From assembly GCF_026651855.1 (NCBI RefSeq), contig NZ_CP093280.1, forward strand, positions 40,001-104,000: a DNA stretch of 64,000 nucleotides, read 5' to 3'. The notes below the pieces were generated by a model. That model saw nothing but the letters and a program-made list of their open reading frames with translations. It was not told the DNA's origin and ran no database searches. Below are positions 8,808 to 17,638 of the stretch, in pieces (position 1 is the first letter of the stretch; each line of letters opens with the position of its first letter). A program made the position numbers and the translations under genes. The stretch comes from Pseudomonas silvicola. Its GTDB lineage: Bacteria; Pseudomonadota; Gammaproteobacteria; Pseudomonadales; Pseudomonadaceae.

Positions 8808-11129
8808 TCAATTCAGCCAGCCCTTGACCCAATCCATCACCGAATCGGCCGGTGCCTGGCTACCCCCGCAGGCCGCGCCCGCGGCAGGTTCGCTACCGCG
8901 AATATACGGCATCTGCACCGCGCCAGGGCAGTTGGCATCGGAGCCCTGGCCGGTGTGCGGGTCAATCCAGGCCTGCACCACGTTGTCCGGTACCGGGGTA
9001 TCCAGCGGCAGCGGGTCGGCCTTCTTCATGAAGCTGGTCCACACCTGCAGCGCACCAGTGGCGCCGGTGAACGGTGTCTTGCCGTTATCGTCGCGGCCTA
9101 TCCACACCACCGCCAGCACGTCCTGACTGAAGCCGGCGAACCAGCTGTCGCGCGAGTCGTTGCTGGTACCAGTCTTGCCGGCCAGGTTCAACGAACTGGG
9201 CAGGACGTTGTACACCGAACGCCCGGTACCTTCGCGCATCACACGCTGCATGGCGTTCTGAATCAGGTAGATGGAGCCTGGGTCGAACCGTTGCTGCACC
9301 TGGAACGGATAACGCTTGAGCGGCTGGCCGTCAGAGGTCAGCACGCTGCGGATGCCGCGCATTGGCGTATTGAAGCCACCGTTGGCGATGGTCTGGTACA
9401 TGGTCGCCACCTGGATGGGCGACATGCCACCGGCGCCCAGCAGCATCGAGGGGTACGTGGGCCAATCGACGTCGACGCCCAGGCGGCCGATGGTCTTGAA
9501 CACGTTGGGCACGCCCAGGTCCAGGCCCAAACGCGCCGTGGACAGGTTCAACGAGTGCGCCAGCCCTTGATACAGGAAAATGGTGCCGTTGGAGTTGCCT
9601 TCGTAGTTCTTCGGCCGCCAGATTTGCCCATCAGCGCCCTTCACTTCGAACGGCTCGTCCTTCACCCAACTGGTGAGAGTGTACTGGCTGGGCTTTTCAA
9701 GCGCGGTCAGGTAGATCGACGGCTTGACCAGCGAGCCGATCGGCCGCACGGCGTCAAGGGCCCGGTTGAAACCAGCGAAGCCCGGCACGCGGCTGCCCAC
9801 CAGCGCCTGCACTTCCCCGCTCTCCGGGTTGGTGACGACCATGGCAGCTTCCACATCATCCACGCCCTTGCGGTTGCCCAGGCGCTTGAAGGTATCGGTG
9901 ACCGATGCCTCGGCCTTCATCTGCAGGATGGGGTCGAAGCTGGTGAAGATCCGCAGGCCTTCTTCGGTCAAGTCTTCATCACGATAGTCTTCACGCAACT
10001 GACGCTTCACCAGGTCGAGGAACCCGGGGAACGAACTGTCCGCCAGGCTGCCTTGCTTGGTCACGCCCAGCGGCATCTTCTTCGCCGCATCCACTTCGGC
10101 CTGCGTCGCCACGCCCTGCTGCGCCAGCAAGTCGAGCACCAGGTTGCGGCGTTCCAGGGCGCGGTCCGGGTAACGACGCGGGTTGTAGTAGGACGGCCCC
10201 TTGACCATGCCCACCAGCAACGCGACCTGGTGCAGTTTGAGCTCCGACAGCGGCTGGCTGAAGAAGAACTGGCTGGCCAGGCCGAAGCCGTGCACTGCAC
10301 GCTGGCCGTCCTGGCCGATGAAGACCTCGTTGAGGTACGCCTCGAGAATCTCCTGCTTGCTGTAGTGAACCTCCAGCAACACCGCCATCATCGCTTCGGT
10401 GAGCTTGCGTGACAGGCTGCGCTCGTTGGTGAGGTAGAAGTTCTTCACCAACTGCTGGGTCAAGGTACTGCCGCCCTGGCGCATCTGGCCAGACGAAGTG
10501 TTGACCCAGATGGCCCGGGCGATGGACTTGGGCGACACACCGAAGTGGTGATAGAAGTCGCGGTCCTCCACTGTTACCAGGGTGTCGAGCAAGTGCGGTG
10601 GCACTTGGTCGAGCTTGATCAGGATGCGGTCTTCAAGGTTCTTGGGGTACAGGCCGCCGATCAGCAGCGGCTCCAGGCGCACCACCGGCAATTTGGCCTC
10701 GGTGGTGGAGCTGAGCTCGGCCACATAGTCGCCATTGAAACGCACCTGCACCGGCTGGGCCTTTTCCAGCCCTTCATAGAACTGGAAGCCACGGGTATTG
10801 AGGTTCACCGTGGTGCCCTTGACCACGGCCGTGCCCGGCCCGTCCAGCACCGTGGTGCGGCGGTAGCCCAGGGCATCGAGTTCGGTAAGGAAGTCGGCCT
10901 CGCTCAGTTTCTGGCCGACGAACAGCTCCAGCGGCCGGGCATAGACCTTGGCCGGGATTGTCCAGCGCTTGCCGGAAAACTTCTCTTGCACGATGGCGTC
11001 GAGGTAAACGGCAAAGCCAGCCAGTATCACCAGGCCGACGAGGCCCAGCTTCAAGCCCCAGCCAAGCCAGGTACGAAGGCCGCCGGAGGCGCGTTTTTTA
11101 GGGGTGCGGGAGGATCGGGATCGAGTCAT
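8808..11129 (-). CDS. mrcB: Penicillin-binding protein 1B, bifunctional peptidoglycan glycosyltransferase/transpeptidase
   Basis: It polymerises lipid II and cross-links peptides. The 773-residue class A PBP has a short basic cytoplasmic tail, one membrane helix (about 24-46), a UB2H-like domain (about 70-150), a GT51 glycosyltransferase (catalytic Glu188 in TVEDRDFYHHFG, then GGSTLTQQL) and a transpeptidase with SxxK (Ser466 in GSLVKPS), SLN, and KTGTS (Lys652). A perfect -10 TATAAT (11138-11143) lies so close to the ATG that the message may be nearly leaderless. Its activator gene lpoP follows. Confidence 0.96.
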   Translation of the reverse strand: MTRSRSSRTPKKRASGGLRTWLGWGLKLGLVGLVILAGFAVYLDAIVQEKFSGKRWTIPAKVYARPLELFVGQKLSEADFLTELDALGYRRTTVLDGPGTAVVKGTTVNLNTRGFQFYEGLEKAQPVQVRFNGDYVAELSSTTEAKLPVVRLEPLLIGGLYPKNLEDRILIKLDQVPPHLLDTLVTVEDRDFYHHFGVSPKSIARAIWVNTSSGQMRQGGSTLTQQLVKNFYLTNERSLSRKLTEAMMAVLLEVHYSKQEILEAYLNEVFIGQDGQRAVHGFGLASQFFFSQPLSELKLHQVALLVGMVKGPSYYNPRRYPDRALERRNLVLDLLAQQGVATQAEVDAAKKMPLGVTKQGSLADSSFPGFLDLVKRQLREDYRDEDLTEEGLRIFTSFDPILQMKAEASVTDTFKRLGNRKGVDDVEAAMVVTNPESGEVQALVGSRVPGFAGFNRALDAVRPIGSLVKPSIYLTALEKPSQYTLTSWVKDEPFEVKGADGQIWRPKNYEGNSNGTIFLYQGLAHSLNLSTARLGLDLGVPNVFKTIGRLGVDVDWPTYPSMLLGAGGMSPIQVATMYQTIANGGFNTPMRGIRSVLTSDGQPLKRYPFQVQQRFDPGSIYLIQNAMQRVMREGTGRSVYNVLPSSLNLAGKTGTSNDSRDSWFAGFSQDVLAVVWIGRDDNGKTPFTGATGALQVWTSFMKKADPLPLDTPVPDNVVQAWIDPHTGQGSDANCPGAVQMPYIRGSEPAAGAACGGSQAPADSVMDWVKGWLN

Positions 11130-11203
11130 GGCGGCGGATTATACGCACTTTATCGTGGCTGAGCAGGCGTCCCCATCGCTCGACGACAAGCGCCCATGAA
11201 AGG

Positions 11204-11232
11204 TTTGCAGGGCCTGCGCCAGCGGCCATAAT
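11204..11232 (+). promoter_or_regulatory. Candidate sigma-70 promoter for the phosphotransferase/P-loop gene
   Basis: TTTGCA (11204-11209) and CATAAT (11227-11232) are separated by 17 bp and lie 37 bp before the chosen start. Only the -10 is a good match. Confidence 0.4.
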
Positions 11233-11268
11233 GCCTGCCTCGAATTCTTGACAGTTGAAGGACCGCCC

Positions 11269-12825
11269 GTGAGCCAAGCCCTTATCGCCGCCCTGCAGAA
11301 CCCGGCCCTCTACCCGCACCCGGTGGAAGCCTTCCAGGTCATTGAAACGCACATTTCCTGGGTACTGCTCACCGGTCCCTACGTGTACAAGATCAAGAAA
11401 CCGATGAACTTCGGTTTCCTGGACTTCTCCAGCCTGGCGTCGCGCGAGCACTTCTGCAACGAAGAGCTGCGCCTGAACCAGCGCCTGACCAGCGACCTGT
11501 ACCTGCAGGTGCTGCCAATCACCGGCACGGCCGACGCCCCCCAGTTCGGCGGCGACGGCCCAGCCATCGAATACGCCCTGCAGGTGCGCCAGTTCCCGCA
11601 GAGCAACCTGCTGAGCACCCTGCAGGCCAACGGCGAACTGACCAGCACGCACATCGATTCCATGGCCCGGCAGATCGCCGAGTTCCACCTGAACGCGCCG
11701 ATCGTCCCCGCCGCCAACGAAGCCGGTACCGCGGAAGCGGTGATGGCCCCGGTGGAGCAGAACTTCGAGCAGATCCGCCCCTTCCTCAAGGACGCCGCCG
11801 ACCTGCAACAACTCGATGCCTTGCAAGGTTGGGCCCAGGCCAGCTTCGCCCGCCTCAAACCTCTGCTGCAGGAACGCAAGGCTGGCGGCTTCATCCGTGA
11901 GTGCCACGGCGACATCCACCTGGGCAACGCCACCCTGATCGATGGCGAGGTGGTGATTTTCGACTGCATCGAATTCAACGAGCCCTTCCGCTTCACCGAC
12001 GTCTACGCCGACACCGCCTTCCTGGCCATGGACCTGGAAGACCGCGGGCTCAAGTGCCTGGCCCGCCGCTTCATCAGCCAGTACCTGGAACTGACCGGTG
12101 ACTACCGTGGCCTGGACCTGCTGAACTTCTACAAGGCCTATCGCGCCCTGGTGCGGGCCAAGGTCGCCCTGTTCGGCCTGACCCCGGAGTCGGACGCCGT
12201 GCAGCGCGCCACCACCTTCAAGCAATATCGCAAATACGCCAACCTGGCCGAGAGCTACAGCGCCATCCCTTCGCGCTTCCTGGCCATCACCAGCGGCGTC
12301 TCGGCGGTGGGCAAGAGCCATGTGGCCATGCGCCTGGTCGAGGCCCTGGGCGCCATTCGCCTGCGTTCGGACGTGGAGCGCAAGCGCCTGTTTGGCGAAC
12401 AACAGGGCGACAACCTGCTGCAAAGCGGCATCTATAGCAGCGACGCCAGCGTGGCCACTTACCAGCACCTGCACAAAGTGGCCGAGGGCATCCTGCGCGC
12501 CGGTTTCCCGGTGGCCATCGATGCCACCTACCTCAAGCACGACCAGCGCCAGCAGGCTGCCGCCGTTGCCGAGACCACTGGCGTGCCGTTCCTGATCCTC
12601 GATTGCAACGCGCCACAGGCCGTGCTCGAAGCTTGGCTGCAACAGCGCCAGGCTGAAAACAACGACCCGTCCGACGCCACCCTGGAAGTGATCAAGGCCC
12701 AGCAAGCCAGCCGCGAACCGCTGACCACCGAAGAACTGGTGCTCAGCAAACGCGTGGAAACCAATGAGAGCGGTAGCCTGGACAAACTGGTGGAGCAGAT
12801 TCGCCAGCGCCTGCCGGGGCTGTAA
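11269..12825 (+). CDS. Fused aminoglycoside-phosphotransferase-like and P-loop kinase protein
   Basis: A 518-residue cytoplasmic protein joining two domains. Residues about 1-330 resemble APH/choline-kinase folds, with the catalytic-loop motif HGDIHLGN and a metal-binding DCIEF. Residues about 340-518 are an AAA/zeta-toxin-like P-loop domain with Walker A GVSAVGKS. The substrate is unknown; the family is widespread in Pseudomonas next to mrcB. The GTG start was selected because GAAGGA precedes it by six bases; a TTG 21 bases earlier lacks a ribosome site. Divergent from mrcB. Confidence 0.88.
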   Translation: MSQALIAALQNPALYPHPVEAFQVIETHISWVLLTGPYVYKIKKPMNFGFLDFSSLASREHFCNEELRLNQRLTSDLYLQVLPITGTADAPQFGGDGPAIEYALQVRQFPQSNLLSTLQANGELTSTHIDSMARQIAEFHLNAPIVPAANEAGTAEAVMAPVEQNFEQIRPFLKDAADLQQLDALQGWAQASFARLKPLLQERKAGGFIRECHGDIHLGNATLIDGEVVIFDCIEFNEPFRFTDVYADTAFLAMDLEDRGLKCLARRFISQYLELTGDYRGLDLLNFYKAYRALVRAKVALFGLTPESDAVQRATTFKQYRKYANLAESYSAIPSRFLAITSGVSAVGKSHVAMRLVEALGAIRLRSDVERKRLFGEQQGDNLLQSGIYSSDASVATYQHLHKVAEGILRAGFPVAIDATYLKHDQRQQAAAVAETTGVPFLILDCNAPQAVLEAWLQQRQAENNDPSDATLEVIKAQQASREPLTTEELVLSKRVETNESGSLDKLVEQIRQRLPGL

Positions 12826-12838
12826 AGCTTACTGCCCC

Positions 12839-12874
12839 CTGCGGGCCCGGCTCCTGTAGCACCGGAGCCCGCAG
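12839..12874. terminator. GC-rich hairpin after the phosphotransferase/P-loop gene
   Basis: CTGCGGGC on the left pairs with GCCCGCAG on the right, with an extended GGCTCC/GGAGCC match inside. There is no clear T-run, so it may be a terminator, a 3' stabiliser or a degraded REP unit. Confidence 0.45.
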
Positions 12875-12964
12875 GTATTTGCTGCAGGCGTGAAGCAGTC
12901 GACAATTATCGCCACGCAATAGTGGCATTATAATGGCGTCAATAATTCCAACAGGAAAGTCGCC

Positions 12965-13309
12965 ATGAGCCAGCCCAAGCAGCTCGACTCCCACCTCTAC
13001 GCCCTCGTGCACCACGAAAATGTTCGCGGCTTCAACCAGGAACGCCCTGCTGGCACCCGGGTGGACTTTCGTGGCGGTGACTTTCGCGGGCTGGACCTGC
13101 GCGAACTCGATGCGCGCGATATCGACTTTACCGACGCCTATTTCCGCACCGCCGACTTGCGCGGCCTGGACCTGCGCGACACCTGCATGGAAGGCGCCAG
13201 CCTGGCCAACGCGCAGATATCCGGCGCGTACTTCCCAGTTGAATTGACCGCCGACGAGATCCTGATGTCGGTGAATTTCGGCACCCGCCTGCGCTACCGC
13301 ACACGCTGA
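12965..13309 (+). CDS. Pentapeptide-repeat protein
   Basis: A 114-residue cytoplasmic protein whose centre (about 35-90) consists of pentapeptide repeats of the A(D/N)LXX type (VDFRG, GDFRG, LDLRE, IDFTD, ADLRG, LDLRD, ASLAN), predicted to fold as a right-handed quadrilateral beta-helix. Some family members mimic DNA and bind gyrase, but nothing here supports a specific target. The ATG has AGGAAAG upstream. Stands alone with its own flanking non-coding DNA. Confidence 0.85.
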   Translation: MSQPKQLDSHLYALVHHENVRGFNQERPAGTRVDFRGGDFRGLDLRELDARDIDFTDAYFRTADLRGLDLRDTCMEGASLANAQISGAYFPVELTADEILMSVNFGTRLRYRTR

Positions 13310-13482
13310 AGCCTTTCAGTTTGTCGCCCGGCGCAGCCTGCGCCGGCCTCCGGCTGCCCGCAACCTGCTGATTACTGCAGGAAAGCACGTCCTGAGCGCA
13401 TTTCCAAAGTGCCGCTACACTCCCTCATCAGAGCGGCCAGCAAATGAGCCTCGACCCAGTTCAGCCGTCGCAAGGAGGCTTG

Positions 13483-13755
13483 ATGAACGATGAACTTCAA
13501 CATTTGAAAAACCTGGGCAAGACCTCCGCGCAGTGGCTGCATGCCGTGGGCATCCACAGCGCTTCGGACTTGCGCCGCCTGGGCGCGGTCGACGCCTACC
13601 GAGCGGTCAAGACCCGCGGGTTCCGCGCCTCCAAGGTGCTGTTGTACGCCATCGAAGGCGCCCTGCTGGACGTACATTGGAATGACATTCCCCCCGAGCG
13701 CAAAGAGGCTTTGAATCAGCAACTCGACGCGATATCGTCTCGTCGTAAAAACTGA
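13483..13755 (+). CDS. TfoX/Sxy C-terminal-domain protein
   Basis: A 90-residue protein corresponding to the C-terminal domain of TfoX/Sxy, a helix-hairpin-helix-like module (LKNLGKTSAQWLHAVGIHSASDLRRLGAV). The N-terminal domain of competence regulator TfoX is absent, so competence control should not be assumed. The start giving MNDELQHL is fixed by a strong AAGGAGG four bases upstream of TGATG; a longer frame starting 39 bases earlier lacks this. cbpA follows after 41 bases. Confidence 0.85.
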   Translation: MNDELQHLKNLGKTSAQWLHAVGIHSASDLRRLGAVDAYRAVKTRGFRASKVLLYAIEGALLDVHWNDIPPERKEALNQQLDAISSRRKN

Positions 13756-13796
13756 CCGCGCCCGCGGGTCAGGCCCGACGGTCGAGGGAGTCGCAC

Positions 13797-14588
13797 ATGT
13801 ATCTATTTGGAGAGCAGCCGGCCTACGCCGATGCCTGGGTCAACCGCCTGCAGGGCATCGGCCCGCAGTTGTTGCTGGGTGTGGCACCAGAAGGGCCGGC
13901 CCTGGAGCTGGAGGCGGGCGCCGACCTGTCGACCCTGCTCAACGACACCCACCTTTACCTGATCGATAGCGGCCTGGTGCAAGCGCGCATCAACCAGCGC
14001 CCCTTGTTTTACCTGCAGGACGGCGACCTGCTGGGCCTCTATCAGAACCGCGACGACCTGGCCTGCCACTACAGCAGCGACGGCGCCCTGCGGGTGGTGC
14101 CCTACACGCGTACCGAAGTACTGGCCCACATCAACGCCACCCCGAGCACCCAGGAACTGCTGATCGAGTACCTGACCGGCCAGACCACCCTGCTGTGCGA
14201 TGCGATTACCCGGCTCAAGCAACCCGAATACCGCGCCAACAATGGTTTCAAGCATGTGGCAGCCGGCGAAGTACTGATCAACCAGGGTGACGACGCCGAC
14301 CATGTGTTCGTGATCATCGAAGGCCGCGCCGAAGCATTCGTGGACGGCCACAAAGTGGGGGACGTGCCCAAGGACGAGATCTTCGGTGCCATGGCCGTGT
14401 TCACCCATGAGAAACGCAGCGCCACGGTCATCGCCAGCGAACCGTGCACGCTGATGATCATTCCCCGCGAGCAGTTCCTCAGTCTGACCCAGACCAACCC
14501 GCGCATTGCCCACAGCCTGATCGAGAGCATGGCCCGTAGGATCGAGGCCCTGAACCGCCAGGTGACGGGGCTGATGAGCGGGCAATGA
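13797..14588 (+). CDS. cbpA: CbpA-like cyclic-nucleotide-binding-domain protein
   Basis: In P. aeruginosa the gene at this place beside prrF encodes CbpA, a polarly localised cAMP-binding protein. The 263-residue product has a C-terminal cNMP-binding fold (about 155-250: GEVLINQGDDADHVFVIIEGRAE then FGAMAVFTHEKRSATV) and an N-terminal region (10-140) that may be a degenerate second copy. In the phosphate-binding cassette Arg207 is kept, but the usual ribose-binding Glu is Ala198. There is no HTH, so it is not a transcription factor. Downstream is prrF. Confidence 0.85.
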   Translation: MYLFGEQPAYADAWVNRLQGIGPQLLLGVAPEGPALELEAGADLSTLLNDTHLYLIDSGLVQARINQRPLFYLQDGDLLGLYQNRDDLACHYSSDGALRVVPYTRTEVLAHINATPSTQELLIEYLTGQTTLLCDAITRLKQPEYRANNGFKHVAAGEVLINQGDDADHVFVIIEGRAEAFVDGHKVGDVPKDEIFGAMAVFTHEKRSATVIASEPCTLMIIPREQFLSLTQTNPRIAHSLIESMARRIEALNRQVTGLMSGQ

Positions 14589-14607
14589 AAATAAACGCAG
14601 TCTGCTG

Positions 14608-14639
14608 TTGACTTCGAAATGAGAATTGTTATGATTATC
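14608..14639 (+). promoter_or_regulatory. prrF promoter with overlapping Fur box
   Basis: -35 TTGACT (14608-14613) and -10 TATGAT (14630-14635), spacer 16 bp. A Fur-box-like GAGAATTGTTATGATTATC (14621-14639) covers the spacer and the -10, so Fe-Fur would block the polymerase. Predicted start is near 14642. Confidence 0.85.
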
Positions 14640-14641
14640 AC

Positions 14642-14753
14642 ATCTGGTCGCGAGGCCAGTGATGATTTGAAAGGCCTTGGTTCGGACTCTCAGATTATCT
14701 CCTCATCAGGCTAATCACGGTTATTGACCCGGCTTTTTGCCGGGTCTTTTTTT
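14642..14753 (+). ncRNA. prrF: PrrF iron-responsive small regulatory RNA
   Basis: PrrF is the Pseudomonas functional analogue of RyhB: made under iron starvation, it pairs with messages of iron-rich proteins and lowers them. The RNA of about 112 nt starts with hairpin CTGGTCGCGAGGCCAG, carries the highly conserved pairing core CAGATTATCTCCTCATCAG (14691-14709) and AATCACGG, and ends in a strong terminator. Its place after cbpA and before a heme transporter is the classical prrF location. Only one copy is here, unlike the tandem pair of P. aeruginosa. Confidence 0.93.
14726..14753 (+). terminator. PrrF terminator
   Basis: Stem GACCCGGC / GCCGGGTC with a TTTTT loop, followed by seven T. Confidence 0.95.
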
Positions 14754-14793
14754 GCCCGCGATTCGGCGTTCGCCCTCCAGAGGCGGGCCAACC

Positions 14794-15561
14794 TCAGCGC
14801 GCAATGATCAGCGGGTGCCCACGCTCCGGATGCGGCTGCACCAGCACGTCCAGGCCGAAAACCGCTTTCACCCCTTCAGGCTGCAACACCCGCTGGGGGG
14901 TATCCAGGGCATAGGGCCGTCCATTCTGCAAGAGCAGGATCCGGTCGCAATACCGCGCCGCCAGGTTCAGGTCATGCAGAATCACCAGTACGGCTGCCCC
15001 CCGGTCGGCAAAATCGCGCACCGCCTGCAGGGTGGTGTGCTGGTGCAATGGGTCAAGGGCCGAAGTAGGCTCATCCAGCAACAGGGTGACACCCCCGTCC
15101 CCCGGCCACAATTGCGCCAATACCCGCGCCAGGTGCACCCGTTGCCGTTCGCCGCCCGACAGCGCCAGGTAACTGCGATCACGCAAGTGGTTGGCATCCG
15201 CGGCCTGAAGGGCAGCGGTGATGATTTCGGCATCGCGCACCAGGCCGCTGCCATGGGGCAGTCGGCCCATGCCCACCACGTCCTCCACACGGAAGGCAAA
15301 GCCCAGGGTCGAGACCTGGGGCAATACCGCCAGGCGCCGCGCGCGTTCGGGCCCGGACCATTGGGCCAGGGGCCGGTCATGCAGAAAGACGTCTCCTTCG
15401 GCTGCCGTCAACTCGCCACACAATGCGCCGAGCAAGGTGCTTTTGCCCGCACCGTTGGGCCCCAGCACGCCCAGCAACTCGCCCGCCTGCAACGCCAGGC
15501 TCACGCCACTGAGCACAGTCTCGCGCCCGCGTACCACTTGCAGGTTATCCACACGCAACAT
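14794..15561 (-). CDS. hmuV: Heme ABC transporter ATP-binding protein
   Basis: The ATPase drives import of heme across the inner membrane. The 255-residue protein has Walker [10 protein letters not shown], signature LSGGERQR, Walker [12 protein letters not shown] and the switch histidine in LVILHDLN. The start giving MLRVDNLQ overlaps the hmuU stop by one base (TGATG). Longer in-frame extensions are out-of-frame read-through of hmuU. Last gene of hmuTUV; convergent with prrF. Confidence 0.94.
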   Translation of the reverse strand: MLRVDNLQVVRGRETVLSGVSLALQAGELLGVLGPNGAGKSTLLGALCGELTAAEGDVFLHDRPLAQWSGPERARRLAVLPQVSTLGFAFRVEDVVGMGRLPHGSGLVRDAEIITAALQAADANHLRDRSYLALSGGERQRVHLARVLAQLWPGDGGVTLLLDEPTSALDPLHQHTTLQAVRDFADRGAAVLVILHDLNLAARYCDRILLLQNGRPYALDTPQRVLQPEGVKAVFGLDVLVQPHPERGHPLIIAR

Positions 15562-16598
15562 CAGGGACGCCCCCGCACCAACAGATAAAGAAAGAACGGC
15601 GCTCCCAGGAACGCCGTGACAATGCCGATGGGCAGTTCCGCCGGCGCCAGCGCCATGCGCGCGATCAGGTCGGCGAACAGCACCAGGCTGGCCCCGGCCA
15701 GCAGCGATGCGGGCAGCAGCACGCGATGGTCGGGCCCCGCGACCTGGCGCACCAGGTGCGGTACCACCAGGCCGACAAAACCGATCAGCCCTGCCGCTGC
15801 GACGGCGGCGCCCACGCCCAGGGCCGTGCACAGCACCAGTTCGCGCTTGAGCCGTTCCACTTCGATGCCCAGGTGGCGCGCCTCCGACTCCCCCAGCAGC
15901 AAGGCATTCAGGGCCTCAGCCCGGCGCGGCAGCCACAGCGCCACGCCCAGGGCGATCAGCAACAGCGGCCACAAACGCTGGTAACTGGCACCGTTGAGGC
16001 TGCCCAGGTTCCAGAACGTCAGAGTGCGCAGGGTAGCGTCGTCGGCCAGGTACGTGAACAGGCCCACCGCCGAACTGGCCAATGCGGTCAGCGCCACGCC
16101 GGCCAGCAGCATCACGGCCACGCTGGTCTGGCCGTCCTTGCGGCCCAGCCGGTACACCAGCGCCGTCACTGCCAGGCCGCCCAGAAACGCACAGGCCGAC
16201 AGCAGGTACGGTTCAAGGAACGACGGCAAGCCGCCCAGGACACTGCCGCAGACGATGGCGACAGCAGCGCCCAATGCCGCGCCACTGGAAACGCCCACCA
16301 GCCCCGGGTCTGCCAGCGGGTTGCGAAACAGCCCCTGCATGGCCACGCCGGCCAGCGCCAGCACGGCGCCTACCGCCAGGCCGAGCAAAGTGCGGGGCAG
16401 GCGGATCTGCCCCAGGATCATTTCCGCCTGTTCCAGCCCCTGGCCGTCCAATGGCAACCCGGCCAATTGCAACCCAGCCCGCAAGGTGTCGAGCAACGGC
16501 AGGCTGACCGGCCCCAGGGCCAGCGAAAGCCAGGTGGCCAACAGGCACAGGCCGCCCAGGCCAATGAATAGTACCCTCGGCGCCAGCATCGGCCTCAT
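15561..16598 (-). CDS. hmuU: Heme ABC transporter permease
   Basis: A 345-residue permease of the BtuC/FecCD family with about ten membrane helices, forming the translocation pore of the heme importer. Family signatures include [34 protein letters not shown]-type text near residues 65-100, where the ATPase couples. The start overlaps the hmuT stop by ATGA; a second Met three codons later is possible. Confidence 0.93.
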   Translation of the reverse strand: MRPMLAPRVLFIGLGGLCLLATWLSLALGPVSLPLLDTLRAGLQLAGLPLDGQGLEQAEMILGQIRLPRTLLGLAVGAVLALAGVAMQGLFRNPLADPGLVGVSSGAALGAAVAIVCGSVLGGLPSFLEPYLLSACAFLGGLAVTALVYRLGRKDGQTSVAVMLLAGVALTALASSAVGLFTYLADDATLRTLTFWNLGSLNGASYQRLWPLLLIALGVALWLPRRAEALNALLLGESEARHLGIEVERLKRELVLCTALGVGAAVAAAGLIGFVGLVVPHLVRQVAGPDHRVLLPASLLAGASLVLFADLIARMALAPAELPIGIVTAFLGAPFFLYLLVRGRP

Positions 16599-17479
16599 TG
16601 GACGGGCTTGGCGTCAGGGTAGAACGCCTGGGACAGGCTGCCGAGGCTCGCGGGCAAGCGCGGCCCCAGGCCACCGACCAGCAACGTGGGGTCCACCTGC
16701 GCGATGCGCTTGTCCTTCACCGCACGGGTATTGGCCAGGGCCGGGTTGTCCTTGAGCAGCGCGGCGATGGCCGCATCGCCGCTCAGGGTACGGTCGGCGA
16801 ACACGATGACCTGCGGGTCCAGCGCCGCCAGCACCTCGGTGGAGAAGTTCTTGTAGCCCGGCTGTGTAGCCAGGTTGTGCCCGCCGGCCTGGGTGATCAT
16901 CCAGTCGGCCACCGTACCCGGGCCGCCCACCAGCGGCTTCGCACCCATGTGCCCCAGCATCAGGATCACCCCAGGCGCAGGGTGTCGCGCTTCAGCCTGG
17001 CGCACCCAGGCCTGGTGGCGGGCCAACTGCCGGCGGTAGTCATCGAACAACTGGCCGGCGTGGGCTTCATCTCCCAGCAGGCGCCCCAGGTGCAGAAGGT
17101 TGGCCTGCAAGGTGGGCAGCTCCGGTTTGCTATCGAACATCTCCACACCCACCCCGGCGGCACGAATCTGTTGCAGGACCGGCGGCGGCCCCATTTCCTC
17201 GGTGCCAATCAGAATGTCCGGGCGCGGTGCCAGGCTCAGGATGCCTTCTGCCGACAAGGCGCGCTGGTAGCCAATGCTATGGAGCGCCTTGACGCTGTCC
17301 GGGTGTTGGCTGGTGGTGTCCACGCCCACCAGCTTGCCCTCCCCACCCATGGCCACTACCCACTCGGTCAAGGCACCGCCGGCGCTTACCCAGTGCTGCG
17401 GCAGGGTCTGAGCGGCAAGCGCCCAGTGGTGGAACAGCATTGCCGCGGTGAAACCGATGACCCTGGCGCTCAAGCGCAT
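16595..17479 (-). CDS. hmuT: Periplasmic heme-binding protein of the heme ABC transporter
   Basis: The substrate-binding protein delivers heme to HmuUV. The 294-residue product has a signal peptide (about 1-25, ending ALAAQ), and the helical-backbone fold of TroA/BtuF proteins. The GYQRALSAEG segment carries the tyrosine expected to ligate heme iron. The ATG giving MRLSARV is preceded by GAGGATAG; 26 upstream in-frame codons are discarded. First gene of the operon, divergent from the Rieske gene across a candidate Fur box. Neither a heme receptor nor a PhuS-like heme chaperone gene is adjacent. Confidence 0.92.
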   Translation of the reverse strand: MRLSARVIGFTAAMLFHHWALAAQTLPQHWVSAGGALTEWVVAMGGEGKLVGVDTTSQHPDSVKALHSIGYQRALSAEGILSLAPRPDILIGTEEMGPPPVLQQIRAAGVGVEMFDSKPELPTLQANLLHLGRLLGDEAHAGQLFDDYRRQLARHQAWVRQAEARHPAPGVILMLGHMGAKPLVGGPGTVADWMITQAGGHNLATQPGYKNFSTEVLAALDPQVIVFADRTLSGDAAIAALLKDNPALANTRAVKDKRIAQVDPTLLVGGLGPRLPASLGSLSQAFYPDAKPVQ

Positions 17480-17568
17480 CACGCTATCCTCATTGCAGTG
17501 ACTGACAAGGGTTGCGGCGCCCGGCGTAATCCCGTTGAATGCCCGCCCGAACGGCAACCCATCGTTTC

Positions 17569-17590
17569 ATTTGATAATTATTTGCATTTG
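17569..17590. promoter_or_regulatory. Candidate Fur box between hmuT and the Rieske gene
   Basis: The AT-rich TTGATAATTATTTGCATTT region matches the hexamer logic of Fur sites (GATAAT and an inverted ATT-rich half) moderately. It sits about 90 bp upstream of hmuT and 50 bp upstream of the divergent gene, as expected of a shared operator. Confidence 0.55.
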
Positions 17591-17638
17591 AGCGTCAAGC
17601 CGGCCCTTGTATCATCAGGTAAAACAATAGAGGTCTAC

